Shown: positions 42,878-52,242 of the stretch, in pieces
Numbering within the stretch: the stretch's first letter is position 1
Layout of the letters: each line of letters begins with the position of its first letter
DNA from: UBA5364 sp050259235
GTDB lineage: Bacteria; Bacillota_I; Bacilli_A; RF39; UBA660
Direction of reading: 5' to 3'
DNA length: 64,000 bases
NCBI GenBank assembly: GCA_050259235.1
Contig: JBLNAG010000004.1
Location: 1 to 64,000, forward strand
Notes under the pieces: generated by a model
What the model was told of the DNA's origin: nothing
Database searches by the model: none
The model's input: only the letters and a program-made list of their open reading frames with translations
Made by a program: the position numbers and the translations under genes

Positions 42878-45103
42878 ATGAAAAAAGAAAAATTAGATAT
42901 AATTGGTATGACTTGTGCATCTTGTGCAATGGCAATTGAAAAGTCTGTTTCTAAAGTAGAAGGTGTAGAAGAAGTCAATGTTAATCTAGCAACAGAAAAG
43001 ATGTTTGTTAGTTATAATTCTAAAACCGATATTGATAAAATCAAAGAAGCAGTTATTAAAGCTGGATATGAAGCAAAAGATGACATTAATATTGATGAAG
43101 ATAAAAAAAGAAAAGATTATGAAGAAAAGGTTCTTAAATTAAAAGTTATTATTGGGGCTATTTTTTCAATACCACTTTTTTATATTGCAATGGGACCAAT
43201 GATAGGATTACCTATATTTCAAATAATTAATCCTATGGATTATCCATTGAGATATGCTTTAATTGAACTAATACTTGTTATTCCTGTTATTACAGTTGGA
43301 CATAAATTTTATAGTATTGGTTTTAAAGCATTATTTAATCGAAGCCCTAATATGGATTCATTAATTGCTATAGGGACAACTGCTGCTTCTATATTTAGTA
43401 TTTATTCAGTTATTAAAATAATAAATGGTGATATTAGTTCAGTTGAATCTTTATATTTTGAAACTACTGCTGTTATTATAACGTTAGTTTTATTAGGAAA
43501 ATATTTAGAGGCTAAGTCTAAAGGTAAAACTAGTGAGGCAATAAAGAAACTTATGGGTTTAGCTCCCAAGACAGCTCTAGTTATACGTGATGAAAAAGAA
43601 GTAAATATTTCAATTGATGACGTTATAGTAAATGATATAGTTATTGTTAAACCTGGAGAAAAAGTACCAGTTGATGGTGTTATTATTGAAGGTAATACTT
43701 CTATTGATGAATCAGTAATTACTGGTGAAAGTATGCCAATTGAAAAGAATATTGGTGATAAGGTAATTGGTGCTAGTATTAATAAAACAGGTTATTTTAA
43801 ATTTAAAGTTACTAATGTTGGTGGATCTACTGTTTTATCACAAATTATAAAATTAGTAGAAGATGCTCAAGGATCAAAAGCACCAATAGCAAAACTAGCT
43901 GATATTGTATCTAGTTATTTTGTACCAATTGTTTTTATAATAGCTTTATTATCATCGTTAATTTGGTTTATTAGTGGACAAAGTTTTGAATTTAGTTTAA
44001 CTATTTTTATATCTGTATTAGTTATTGCTTGTCCATGTGCATTAGGACTTGCTACTCCAACTGCTATTATGGTTGGAACAGGTAAAGGAGCAGAACATGG
44101 AATTTTATTTAAGAATGCTGAAGCTTTAGAGATAACTCATAAGATTAATACAGTTGTTTTTGATAAAACAGGAACTATTACGGAAGGTAAACCTGAAGTA
44201 ACGGATATTATAACTAATAATATAGATGAAAATTATCTTTTACAAGTTGCTGCATCTGCAGAAAAAGGATCTGAACATCCTTTAGGAGAAGCAATTATAA
44301 GAAGATTTGAAGAATTGAAAATAGATTATTTAAAGATTTCTAAATTTAAGGCTTTGCCAGGTTTAGGAATTGAAATTGAATTAGACAATAAAAAAGTTAT
44401 TTTAGGTAACCTAAAACTTATGGCAGAAAAAAAAGTACCATTATTAACTTTTAAAGAATATAGTGAAAGATTATCAGAAGAGGGTAAAACACCAATGTAT
44501 ATTGCAATAGATAAAGAACTAGTTGGTATTATTGCGGTAGCAGATGTTATTAAGGAAACAAGTAAAAAGGCTATTAAGGAGCTTAACAAATTAGGTATAA
44601 ATACGATTATGCTAACAGGAGATAATACTAAAACAGCAGAAGCGATTGCTAAAGAAGTTGGTATTAAAGAAGTTATAGCAGAAGTATTACCAGAGGATAA
44701 AACAAGTGTTATAAGTAAGTTACAAGAAAATGGAAACATTGTTTCAATGGTAGGTGATGGTATCAATGATGCTCCAGCTTTAGCAAAATCGAATGTAGGA
44801 ATTGCTATAGGAAATGGAACGGATATTGCTATGGAATCAGCTAGTATTGTTTTGATGCATAATGATTTAACGGGAGTTTCAACTGCTATTAAATTAAGTA
44901 AAGCAACAATTAGAAATGTCAAACAAAATTTATTTTGGGCATTTGCTTATAATAGTTTAGGTATTCCGGTTGCGGCAGGTTTATTATATGTTTTTAATGG
45001 ACCATTATTAAATCCTATTTTAGCAGCCCTAGCTATGTCACTTAGTTCAGTTTCGGTAGTTACTAATGCCTTACGCTTAAATCGCTTTAAGGATAGGGGG
45101 TAA
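42878..45103 (+). CDS. copA: Cu(I)-exporting P1B-type ATPase
   Basis: 741 aa. One N-terminal HMA domain with GMTCASC (Cys13, Cys16), eight membrane helices, the CPC transport motif in ACPCALGLATPT (about 385), the phosphorylation site DKTGT (about 428), SEHPLGEAI (about 466) and VGDGINDAPAL (about 626). CopA pumps cytosolic copper out at the expense of ATP. The RBS is AGGAGG. It is the second gene of the csoR operon. Confidence 0.95.
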   Translation: MKKEKLDIIGMTCASCAMAIEKSVSKVEGVEEVNVNLATEKMFVSYNSKTDIDKIKEAVIKAGYEAKDDINIDEDKKRKDYEEKVLKLKVIIGAIFSIPLFYIAMGPMIGLPIFQIINPMDYPLRYALIELILVIPVITVGHKFYSIGFKALFNRSPNMDSLIAIGTTAASIFSIYSVIKIINGDISSVESLYFETTAVIITLVLLGKYLEAKSKGKTSEAIKKLMGLAPKTALVIRDEKEVNISIDDVIVNDIVIVKPGEKVPVDGVIIEGNTSIDESVITGESMPIEKNIGDKVIGASINKTGYFKFKVTNVGGSTVLSQIIKLVEDAQGSKAPIAKLADIVSSYFVPIVFIIALLSSLIWFISGQSFEFSLTIFISVLVIACPCALGLATPTAIMVGTGKGAEHGILFKNAEALEITHKINTVVFDKTGTITEGKPEVTDIITNNIDENYLLQVAASAEKGSEHPLGEAIIRRFEELKIDYLKISKFKALPGLGIEIELDNKKVILGNLKLMAEKKVPLLTFKEYSERLSEEGKTPMYIAIDKELVGIIAVADVIKETSKKAIKELNKLGINTIMLTGDNTKTAEAIAKEVGIKEVIAEVLPEDKTSVISKLQENGNIVSMVGDGINDAPALAKSNVGIAIGNGTDIAMESASIVLMHNDLTGVSTAIKLSKATIRNVKQNLFWAFAYNSLGIPVAAGLLYVFNGPLLNPILAALAMSLSSVSVVTNALRLNRFKDRG

Positions 45104-45105
45104 AT

Positions 45106-45744
45106 ATGAAAAAATATATAATTGTAAGTGTTTTAACTTTATTAATGATAGTAATTTTAGGAATTCTATTTGTAAATAACAGATTTGATATTATTAAAGA
45201 AGAAGCAATAAAATCATTTGATAAATTGCTAACTAGTAAGAATTTAAATGTTGTAAGGAATAATTCTTCATTGCTTATTAGAATGCCAGATAATACTACA
45301 AAAGTAATATTTGATACTAATTCTAATACTAATGTATCTATATATTTAGATGCTAAACCATTTTTAGATAATGGATTAGAAATTACTAAGTTACCATCAT
45401 ATATATTTTATGAACAAGATACTAATGAACTAATTTTATCAGTTAATTATGGTGATCGTACCAATCTATCATTTGAAGATATTATTGAAACATATCGTGA
45501 TAAATTAGATTATCATAATAAGTTAGGACATTTTGGACTAGCTATAAAAGATGGAAATGGTTTTGAATATGCTAAAAATATGGTTACTAATGATAAAGAT
45601 GTTGTAATTGTCTTAAATCCTGAAGTATTTATAAAAGCTGGTGTTGATGTTAATAATTTAGATGATTATAAGTATATTGATGTTGAAATGGATAATGGTC
45701 AAAAGGTAAAAAAACTTGTTAAAGTTTTTGATTTGGAGGAATAA
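45106..45744 (+). CDS. Single-pass membrane protein of the copper operon, unknown
   Basis: 212 aa. N-terminal transmembrane helix (YIIVSVLTLLMIVILGILFV), then a soluble extracytoplasmic domain of about 185 residues, with VSIYLDAKPFLDNGLEITKL and VVIVLNPEVFIKAGVDV, two similar segments that suggest an internal duplication. No cysteine or histidine-rich copper motif is visible. It starts 2 bp after the copA stop, so it is part of the operon. No family recognised. Confidence 0.6.
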   Translation: MKKYIIVSVLTLLMIVILGILFVNNRFDIIKEEAIKSFDKLLTSKNLNVVRNNSSLLIRMPDNTTKVIFDTNSNTNVSIYLDAKPFLDNGLEITKLPSYIFYEQDTNELILSVNYGDRTNLSFEDIIETYRDKLDYHNKLGHFGLAIKDGNGFEYAKNMVTNDKDVVIVLNPEVFIKAGVDVNNLDDYKYIDVEMDNGQKVKKLVKVFDLEE

Positions 45745-45747
45745 TTA

Positions 45748-45888
45748 ATGAGTAATAATAAAAAGATATTAATTGGATTAATAGCTGTAATTGCTTTAAT
45801 CTTAATATCTACTTTGGTAAATAATAATCAAGTAAATACGACAAATAGAAATAGTACTACTGCTAGTAGTACACCAAGTTGTCATTAG
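45748..45888 (+). CDS. 46-residue membrane peptide in the copper operon
   Basis: A short frame with GGAGGA before its ATG. It has a basic start (MSNNKK), one hydrophobic helix (ILIGLIAVIALILISTLV) and an Asn/Ser/Thr-rich tail ending in Cys-His. It lies 3 bp after the preceding gene and 14 bp before the next. The terminal CH could bind copper. No family recognised. Confidence 0.55.
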   Translation: MSNNKKILIGLIAVIALILISTLVNNNQVNTTNRNSTTASSTPSCH

Positions 45889-45902
45889 AAGGAGGAAAAA
45901 GT

Positions 45903-46373
45903 ATGTTTAAGAGAAAATGGATAACCTTAATTATAATAGGAATTACTTTCTTTATAACTGGATGTTCCCAAACTGCAAAAGATGATGTAATAAAAGAAGC
46001 AGTAAGAGAAAAAACAAGTGTTGATCAATTAGTTATTAAGAAAAGTGATATTACAGAAGTAGCAAAATTCTACCCAGTTGAAGTAGATGGTGTTACCATG
46101 GAAGTAATAGCTGTTAAAGCAAGTGATGGAAGTATTAGAACAGCTTTTAATGCTTGTCAAGTATGTGCTGATTCAGGACGTGGATATTATATTCAAGTTG
46201 GACGTAAATTTGTCTGCCAAAATTGTGGTAATGAATTTGATGTTGATGAATTAGAACAAGCAAGATATGGATGTAATCCGGCTCCAATAACTAAAAGTGA
46301 TAAAACAGAAGATAGTGAATACATAAATATTCCTAAAGAAACCTTTATTGCAAATAAAAGCTTATATTTATAA
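45903..46373 (+). CDS. DUF2318-type metal/Fe-S lipoprotein
   Basis: 156 aa. The signal peptide and lipobox (ITFFITGCSQ) make it a surface lipoprotein. The mature part carries a dense cysteine motif: NACQVCADSGRGYY, then CQNCGNEFDVDELEQ and RYGCNPAPI, the DUF2318 pattern found in FtrD-like and membrane metal proteins. It may handle copper or iron outside the cell. The start is ATG 45903 after GGAGGAAAAAG. It lies in the copper operon, upstream of the HMA-DsbD fusion. Confidence 0.78.
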   Translation: MFKRKWITLIIIGITFFITGCSQTAKDDVIKEAVREKTSVDQLVIKKSDITEVAKFYPVEVDGVTMEVIAVKASDGSIRTAFNACQVCADSGRGYYIQVGRKFVCQNCGNEFDVDELEQARYGCNPAPITKSDKTEDSEYINIPKETFIANKSLYL

Positions 46374-46394
46374 TAATTGAAAGGAGGCAATAAT

Positions 46395-47687
46395 ATGAAA
46401 ACAGAAATATTTAAAATTGATGGTATGACATGTTCTGCTTGTGAAAAGACAATTGAAAAGTCTGTTACTAAACTTGAAGGTGTATCAAAAGTAAAAGCAA
46501 GTTTAAAAAATAGAAATGTTACTATCAAGTATGATTCTAAGCTAGTAAAGAAAAAAGATATTATAGATAGTATCCAAGCATCTGGATATCTAGTAGTAAC
46601 AGAAGCCAACAATAAACCTGTTATTATTGCCTTTATTGTATTGTTTGGCTTATATCTAATTTTTAGAAATACTAATCTATTTAATTTTATACCAGAAGTG
46701 AAAGATAATATTGGTTATGGACTATTATTTATAGTTGGTATTCTTACTTCTATTCATTGTGTAGCAATGTGTGGTGGTATTAATATTAGTGTTAGTATGA
46801 ATAGCTGTAGTAATAAATATCAACCAGGTTTATTATATAATCTTGGCAGATTAACTTCGTACACTATTATTGGTGGTATTGTTGGGGGAATAGGAAGTGT
46901 TATTGCTTTTTCTAATACTACAAAAGATTTAATATCTATAGGTGCGGGAATATTTATGATTATTTTAGGTATAAATATGACCGGATTATTTAAGAATATT
47001 AATATCTTGCATATTCATTTACCTAAAAAATTAAATATGTTTATATTTAGACAAAAGAAAAATACTAAATCACCATTTATAATTGGATTATTAAATGGAT
47101 TAATGCCATGTGGACCATTACAAACAATGCAATTATATGCACTTGGTACTGGTTCAATAATCCAAGGATCATTATCAATGTTTTTCTTTGCTTTAGGAAC
47201 ATTCCCATTAATGTTTGGACTAAGTAGTTTAAGTGGCATTATGTCTAATAAGATGGGTGTACAATTAAAAAAGATAAGTGGGGTATTAGTAGTATTATTA
47301 GGCTTTGTTATGTTTAATAGAGGTTTTGATTATACTATTATAACTAATTTAACTAAGCCATCAATTAATTTAGATAATGTTACAGTTGCAGTTATGAAAG
47401 ATGGATATCAAGAAGTAACAACAAGATTTGAAAATGGTCAATATAAAGAAATTGTCGTTCAAAAAGGAGTCCCAGTAAAATGGACAATAATTATGGAAAG
47501 AGAAGATATAAATGGATGCAATAAGGAAATTCTTTTACCATTTGATGATATTGATAAGAATTTATATTTAGGGGATAATTTAGTAGAATTTACACCTGAA
47601 AAAGTAGGTTCATTTAAATATACTTGTTGGATGAATATGCTATCAAGTTATATACATGTTGTAGAAGATATTACAGATATAAAGTAG
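46395..47687 (+). CDS. HMA - DsbD-like membrane - cupredoxin fusion protein
   Basis: 430 aa with three parts. Residues 1-70 are a heavy-metal-associated domain with DGMTCSAC (Cys13, Cys16). Residues about 75-320 are a six-helix UreH/DsbD-type transporter with SIHCVAMCGGI and GLMPCGPLQTM, whose cysteines are conserved in this superfamily. Residues about 335-425 look like a cupredoxin, with copper ligands likely in CWMNM and the upstream Asn/Cys segment. This suggests copper moving from a cytosolic donor through the membrane to an external cupredoxin. The direction is inference. The RBS is AAAGGAGG. Confidence 0.82.
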   Translation: MKTEIFKIDGMTCSACEKTIEKSVTKLEGVSKVKASLKNRNVTIKYDSKLVKKKDIIDSIQASGYLVVTEANNKPVIIAFIVLFGLYLIFRNTNLFNFIPEVKDNIGYGLLFIVGILTSIHCVAMCGGINISVSMNSCSNKYQPGLLYNLGRLTSYTIIGGIVGGIGSVIAFSNTTKDLISIGAGIFMIILGINMTGLFKNINILHIHLPKKLNMFIFRQKKNTKSPFIIGLLNGLMPCGPLQTMQLYALGTGSIIQGSLSMFFFALGTFPLMFGLSSLSGIMSNKMGVQLKKISGVLVVLLGFVMFNRGFDYTIITNLTKPSINLDNVTVAVMKDGYQEVTTRFENGQYKEIVVQKGVPVKWTIIMEREDINGCNKEILLPFDDIDKNLYLGDNLVEFTPEKVGSFKYTCWMNMLSSYIHVVEDITDIK

Positions 47688-47694
47688 GTGAAAT

Positions 47695-47895
47695 ATGAAT
47701 AAAATAATTAAAGTACAAGGAATGTCATGTGAACATTGTGTCAAAAGAATTACTAATGTCATTAATGAAATAGAAGGAGCTGAATGTATTAATATTTCTT
47801 TAGAAAATGAGACTGTTGAAGTTGAATATTTAAATGAAGAAGTTTTAAAACAAATAGAAGATGCCATCATTGATTTAGGATATGAGATTGTATAA
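47695..47895 (+). CDS. copZ: Copper chaperone CopZ
   Basis: A 66-aa free-standing HMA domain with GMSCEHC (Cys12, Cys15), the classic Atx1/CopZ Cu(I) site, and a ferredoxin-like beta-alpha-beta fold. It delivers Cu(I) to CopA. It follows the fusion protein by 7 bp and is the last gene of the copper operon. AGGTG precedes the ATG. Confidence 0.93.
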   Translation: MNKIIKVQGMSCEHCVKRITNVINEIEGAECINISLENETVEVEYLNEEVLKQIEDAIIDLGYEIV

Positions 47896-47920
47896 ATGAT
47901 GTAAATAATAATATAATTGA

Positions 47921-47949
47921 TTGTAAAACATAGTATTTATTGATATAAT
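47921..47949 (+). promoter_or_regulatory. Promoter of the LiaF-like gene
   Basis: TTGTAA (47921-47926), 17-bp spacer, TATAAT (47944-47949). Confidence 0.65.
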
Positions 47950-47980
47950 TTATTTAATAAATATGAAAGGAAGTATTATT

Positions 47981-48625
47981 TTGAAAAAAGTTTTTGGTTT
48001 TATGGTAATTATAACAGGAATTTTACTATTATTTGATAATCTTAATATTGTCTCATTTGATAATTTATTTGGTCTAGTAATTTCAATAGGAGCTATTATT
48101 GTAGGAATAACAGGTTTAATTGAAAAGAAACGTTTTGATTTCATTATGACTATGTTTATTGTTTTTGGAGGTTTATACTTCTTATCTAATGTAGGAATAT
48201 TGGAAGAAGGGGTTGTTGATGATATTTTTTGGCCAATAGTTATTATTGGTATTGGATTATCATTATTATTTAGTGTTACTACAAGAGTTAGTAATAAATC
48301 TATTACTCCTTACTTAGCTATATTTTCAGGAGTAGAAGAAAAGAATGAAAGTACTGAATATATTAGTAGTGATATAACTGCAATCTTTGGTGGGGCAGAA
48401 GTTAACTATCGAAAGATTAAAATCAAAGATAATGTAGGATATATTAATGTTACAGCAATATTCGGTGCAGCTACTATAATGGTACCTGAAGATGTTAAGA
48501 TAACAGTTAAAGGTTTACCAATCTTTGGTGGGGCTGAAAATAAAGCAGTTTCATTAGATAAGGCAAGAAAAGAATTAGTTATAAACTATACTGCTATTTT
48601 TGGTGGAGTAGAAATAAAAAATTAA
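47981..48625 (+). CDS. LiaF/LiaI-like cell-envelope membrane protein
   Basis: About 214 aa. Four hydrophobic helices fill the N-terminal half (MVIITGILLLFDNLNIV, LVISIGAIIVGITGLI, MFIVFGGLYFLSNVGI, IVIIGIGLSLLF). The C-terminal half is a beta-helix-like DUF2154 domain with repeated IFGGAEV/IFGAATI/IFGGAEN/IFGGVEI units. Such proteins modulate LiaRS-type cell-envelope stress responses; no two-component system is nearby. I prefer the TTG at 47981, because AAAGGAAG sits before it, over an ATG at 47963 that has no ribosome site. Confidence 0.75.
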   Translation: MKKVFGFMVIITGILLLFDNLNIVSFDNLFGLVISIGAIIVGITGLIEKKRFDFIMTMFIVFGGLYFLSNVGILEEGVVDDIFWPIVIIGIGLSLLFSVTTRVSNKSITPYLAIFSGVEEKNESTEYISSDITAIFGGAEVNYRKIKIKDNVGYINVTAIFGAATIMVPEDVKITVKGLPIFGGAENKAVSLDKARKELVINYTAIFGGVEIKN

Positions 48626-48635
48626 ATATTAAAAT

Positions 48636-48660
48636 AAAAAAAGTTCTTATGAACTTTTTT
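48636..48660. terminator. Bidirectional terminator
   Basis: AAAAAAGTTC-TTAT-GAACTTTTTT between the convergent LiaF-like gene and helD. Confidence 0.85.
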
Positions 48661-50527
48661 CTTTGTATATATATAATTTATCTAGTGTTCTAGTAAAGGC
48701 AACATACCTTTCAATATCATTTAAATCATAATCAATTACAATTACTTTAGAAAACTCTAATCCTTTAGCAGTTCTAACATTATATACTTCATATTCATTC
48801 TGTAATAGTTCTTTAATTATCTTGTCATCATTAGTTATAATAACAATTGATTTATTATCAAAATTGTTTTTAATATCAGTAACAATTTCTTTATATGAAA
48901 TATTTATCTCAATAACTTCATCACTACTAATTCCCATTGGAACCATTTTCTTATTAATGAATTTATTACAGTAATCAGTTATTTGTCTAGTATTACGATA
49001 ATTTTCGTTTAATTCATAATAGAGAACTCTTTCTGTTTTTAAATTATCTTTTAATAATGTAATAAGTTCATCAATTGTTTTAGCATTGATAAAATTATTA
49101 ATATTTTGATGAATATCACCATATAGATTTAAATATGGTTTTTTTTCAATATTGATAATATTTATTATTTCATTATTAGCATAATCTTGCATTTCATCAA
49201 TAAACATATATTTAAATTGATTTACAGTATTAAAACCATATTTATCATAAATATATATTAGAATAAAAGCATTATATTTATATATTGTTTTATTATTTAT
49301 CCAATTTGGTTTAGTATTAAATTCTAATTTTAAGTTTTGATAAATTCGATCCTTTATTTTTTTAACACTTTCGCGTTTTAATAATTCTCTTGTTTCATTT
49401 AATAAATATTGATAATTATCTCTTTCTTCAAAAGTATTCCAACCATCATTATCAAGTGTTTTTTTAATTTTGGTACTTATTTGAAGAAGACTGTTATAGA
49501 TATTTGATATATCAAATGAAATATTTAATTTCTTAAGTTTTAAAATATATTCTATAAAGTAATTATTTATTTCTTTATCTATAGTCTTTTTAAATTCATC
49601 ACTATATACTTTTGATAGTAAAGCAGATTGTTTAGAATCATCTTTAATAATGCTTGTTACTTTTATACCAGGTAATAATGTTTTAATTTTAAGTAAGTAA
49701 TATTGTTCCATTGATATCATTAGAATATCAGTTAAAGAAAGACTTCTATTTATCGAAGCCAGTTTAGTTTTAAATATTTCGGATGGTGTAATAAAAATAA
49801 TTTTTTTAGGGTCAATATTAGGATTATTATAGAGTAGGTAGGATATCTTGTGAAGTAATACAACTGTTTTTCCACTACCCGCAACCCCTTGGACAATAGC
49901 ATTACTGGTAAAATCATCTCTAATAATACTATTTTGATTACTTTGAATAGTTCTAATGATATCGGAAAATTCATCCCGATTTTTCTTTTGTTCCAAAACT
50001 TTGAGTAAAAAAGTATCGGTAACGTTAATATCGTTACCGGTTTTATATTGGTCATAACAATCAATTAGTTTTGAATCTTTAATTTCAATTTGTCTTTTTA
50101 AGTTTAGTTCGTAAGATGTTTCATTAAATTTGTAATTAGTTTGATTAGCCATATAATAGAGGTTTGCTACTGGACTACGCCAATCATATACTAGTGTTTT
50201 TTGATCAGTACTAGTGATTCCTTTTTCTCCAATATACATAATCAAGTTTTCTACTTTACTGTTTTCTTGAAGTTCTAAATCCATTCTTCCAAAGTGAGTG
50301 CTTCTTCTTAAATCAACAAGTTTAAGTTTCTTATCAATACTATCATAGTATTCTCTCACATATCTTCCATATATTCCTTTGTCTTCCTTATCAGGTATTC
50401 CAATGTCATCAATTTGTTTTTTAGCAAACGCTTTGTTGTTTTCAACTTCCTTTATTTTGGCATCAATATTTCCTAATACCTTATCTAGATATATCTGTTC
50501 TTCTTGAAGAATGTCTTTTTTATTCAT
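48647..50527 (-). CDS. helD: HelD-like UvrD/Rep superfamily helicase
   Basis: 626 aa, shorter than the roughly 770-residue Bacillus HelD. It removes or recycles stalled RNA polymerase from DNA using ATP. An N-terminal coiled coil (1-60) that enters the polymerase channel is followed by DWRSPVANLYYM and Walker A VQGVAGSGKTVVLLHK (about 215). FIDEMQDYAN is the Walker B-like motif, and VRTAKGLEFSKVIVIDY with AFTRTLDKLYI is the C-terminal helicase motif. The ATG at 50527, preceded by TTGAGGTG, is preferred over one four codons upstream. Confidence 0.88.
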   Translation of the reverse strand: MNKKDILQEEQIYLDKVLGNIDAKIKEVENNKAFAKKQIDDIGIPDKEDKGIYGRYVREYYDSIDKKLKLVDLRRSTHFGRMDLELQENSKVENLIMYIGEKGITSTDQKTLVYDWRSPVANLYYMANQTNYKFNETSYELNLKRQIEIKDSKLIDCYDQYKTGNDINVTDTFLLKVLEQKKNRDEFSDIIRTIQSNQNSIIRDDFTSNAIVQGVAGSGKTVVLLHKISYLLYNNPNIDPKKIIFITPSEIFKTKLASINRSLSLTDILMISMEQYYLLKIKTLLPGIKVTSIIKDDSKQSALLSKVYSDEFKKTIDKEINNYFIEYILKLKKLNISFDISNIYNSLLQISTKIKKTLDNDGWNTFEERDNYQYLLNETRELLKRESVKKIKDRIYQNLKLEFNTKPNWINNKTIYKYNAFILIYIYDKYGFNTVNQFKYMFIDEMQDYANNEIINIINIEKKPYLNLYGDIHQNINNFINAKTIDELITLLKDNLKTERVLYYELNENYRNTRQITDYCNKFINKKMVPMGISSDEVIEINISYKEIVTDIKNNFDNKSIVIITNDDKIIKELLQNEYEVYNVRTAKGLEFSKVIVIDYDLNDIERYVAFTRTLDKLYIYKEKSS

Positions 50528-50550
50528 AAAACACCTCAAATCACCAATAA

Positions 50551-50579
50551 ATTATATCATACATAATAATCAATATAAA
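50551..50579 (-). promoter_or_regulatory. helD promoter
   Basis: Read on the minus strand: TTTATA (50579-50574), 17-bp spacer, TATAAT (50556-50551). Confidence 0.55.
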
Positions 50580-50638
50580 GATTTTTTTTTATTTATTTTA
50601 ATTTAGTTTCAAAACCAATAAATACAAAGAAAAAACAA

Positions 50639-50667
50639 TTGATAATCGCATATATATATGATAGAAT
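50639..50667 (+). promoter_or_regulatory. yqeG promoter
   Basis: TTGATA (50639-50644), 17-bp spacer, TAGAAT (50662-50667). Confidence 0.6.
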
Positions 50668-50691
50668 AATACTGTAACAGGAGGAATAAAT

Positions 50692-51213
50692 ATGGAAAAG
50701 TATGTTCCTGATATGTATCAAAAAAGTATATATTCAATAGACTATCAAAATATAATTGACTGTGGTATTAAATGTCTATTATTTGACTTAGATAATACCA
50801 TTGCTCCAATTGGAATACATGAACCAACTAAAAAGACTAAGGACTTATTTAAAAAGTTAAAAGAAAAAGGTTTTAAATTAGTAATATTTTCTAATAGTGG
50901 TAAAAAAAGATTAAAACCATTTAAAGAAATATTAGATGTAGATTGTTGTGCATCAGCTATGAAACCATTTAGTGGTAATTTTTTAAAGGTATTAAAAGAA
51001 TATGATTTAGATGTTAGTGAAGTAGCGATTATTGGTGACCAAATATTAACCGATATTGTTGGAGGAAATACTGTTGGAATTACAACTATTTTAATTAACC
51101 CAGTTAGTACTAATGATCAATTATTTACTAAGTTTAATCGTATCCTTGAAAGACGTATTATTAATAGATTAAGTAAGAGAAATTTGTTCTTTAAGGGAAA
51201 ATACTATGAATAA
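50692..51213 (+). CDS. yqeG: YqeG-family HAD phosphatase
   Basis: 173 aa HAD-IIIA hydrolase. Motif I is LLFDLDNTIAP (nucleophile and acid/base Asp), motif II IFSNSGKKR, and motif III AIIGDQILTDIVGGNTVG. The N-terminal VPDMYQKSIYSIDY is typical of the YqeG subgroup. The substrate is not firmly known; phosphatidylglycerophosphate is one proposal for related proteins. It is coupled to yqeH by an 8-bp overlap, the same pair as in Bacillus subtilis. The RBS is AGGAGG. Confidence 0.92.
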   Translation: MEKYVPDMYQKSIYSIDYQNIIDCGIKCLLFDLDNTIAPIGIHEPTKKTKDLFKKLKEKGFKLVIFSNSGKKRLKPFKEILDVDCCASAMKPFSGNFLKVLKEYDLDVSEVAIIGDQILTDIVGGNTVGITTILINPVSTNDQLFTKFNRILERRIINRLSKRNLFFKGKYYE

Positions 51214-52183
51214 GAAGTGTTTAGGTTGTGGGGCAATTCTACAAGAAGAAGATACATCATTAGAAGGATATGTTATTGGTGACCATGATATTTGTGAAAG
51301 ATGTCATCGCATAAGAAATTATGGTGAATATAAAAGTAGTATTAAAAATAATGATACTTTTATTAGTATATTAGATAATATTAATAACTCTAAATCATTG
51401 GTGATTTTGGTTGTAGATGTATTTGATTTAAAGGAAAATTATAATATTTTTAAAAGTCATTTAAAAAATCCTCTTTTATTAGTACTTACTAAGAGAGACC
51501 TTTTACCTAGATCTTACAATGATGAAAAATTATTAAATTATTTAGATATTGAATGTGTGGATAAAATTGTAGTAAGTAGTATAAAAAATTATAATTTTGA
51601 TGAATTAATTAATAAAATAAGAAGAAATCAAACTGATAAAAATGTCTATGTAGTAGGATATACTAATGATGGTAAGTCAACTTTAATAAATAAATTAATA
51701 TATAATTATTCTGATAATTTACCAAGTATTACAACTAGTAATTTTCCTTCAACTACTTTAAATAGTATTGAAATAAAATTTGATGAAAATTTAACTATTA
51801 TAGATACACCTGGTTTATTAGATGAAGGAAATATGGAAAATTATTTTGATTTAATTAAGACTATTGTTCCTAAGAAAGAAATAAAACCACTTACATACAC
51901 CATTAATATTGATCAAACATTCTTAATTAATGATTTTGCTAGAATTGATATTAAAAAGGGTAATACAATAACTATGTATATATCTAATACTTTAAAAATC
52001 GATCGTATTTATAAAAATAATGATTATTTAAGTAATTTAGAGAAACATATTATAGATGTTGATAGCAATAATGATGTAGTAATTAGTGGTTTAGGCTTTA
52101 TTAGAATAAAAAATAAAACTAGATTAACGATATATACTTTAAAGGGAGTAAATGTTTTTATGCGAAAAGCATTAATTTCATAG
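51206..52183 (+). CDS. yqeH: Ribosome biogenesis GTPase YqeH
   Basis: A circularly permuted GTPase (325 aa; about 366 in Bacillus subtilis) needed for 30S assembly. The N-terminal zinc finger is CLGCGAIL plus CERCHRI. The G motifs come in permuted order: G4 LTKRDLLP (about 94), G5 VVSSIKN, G1 VGYTNDGKSTLIN (about 150), G3 IDTPGLLDEG (about 195). The C-terminal domain, which binds the ribosome, is shorter than usual. It overlaps yqeG by 8 bp. Confidence 0.93.
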   Translation: MNKKCLGCGAILQEEDTSLEGYVIGDHDICERCHRIRNYGEYKSSIKNNDTFISILDNINNSKSLVILVVDVFDLKENYNIFKSHLKNPLLLVLTKRDLLPRSYNDEKLLNYLDIECVDKIVVSSIKNYNFDELINKIRRNQTDKNVYVVGYTNDGKSTLINKLIYNYSDNLPSITTSNFPSTTLNSIEIKFDENLTIIDTPGLLDEGNMENYFDLIKTIVPKKEIKPLTYTINIDQTFLINDFARIDIKKGNTITMYISNTLKIDRIYKNNDYLSNLEKHIIDVDSNNDVVISGLGFIRIKNKTRLTIYTLKGVNVFMRKALIS

Positions 52184-52242
52184 ATTACTCTTTTTTTTTG
52201 TCTTAAAATTTTGTATAATAATAATTAAGATAGAGGTGGCAT

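Noticed and set aside
44326..44922. 198-residue minus-strand frame inside copA
   Set aside because: It is the antisense shadow of copA and has no domain or ribosome site.
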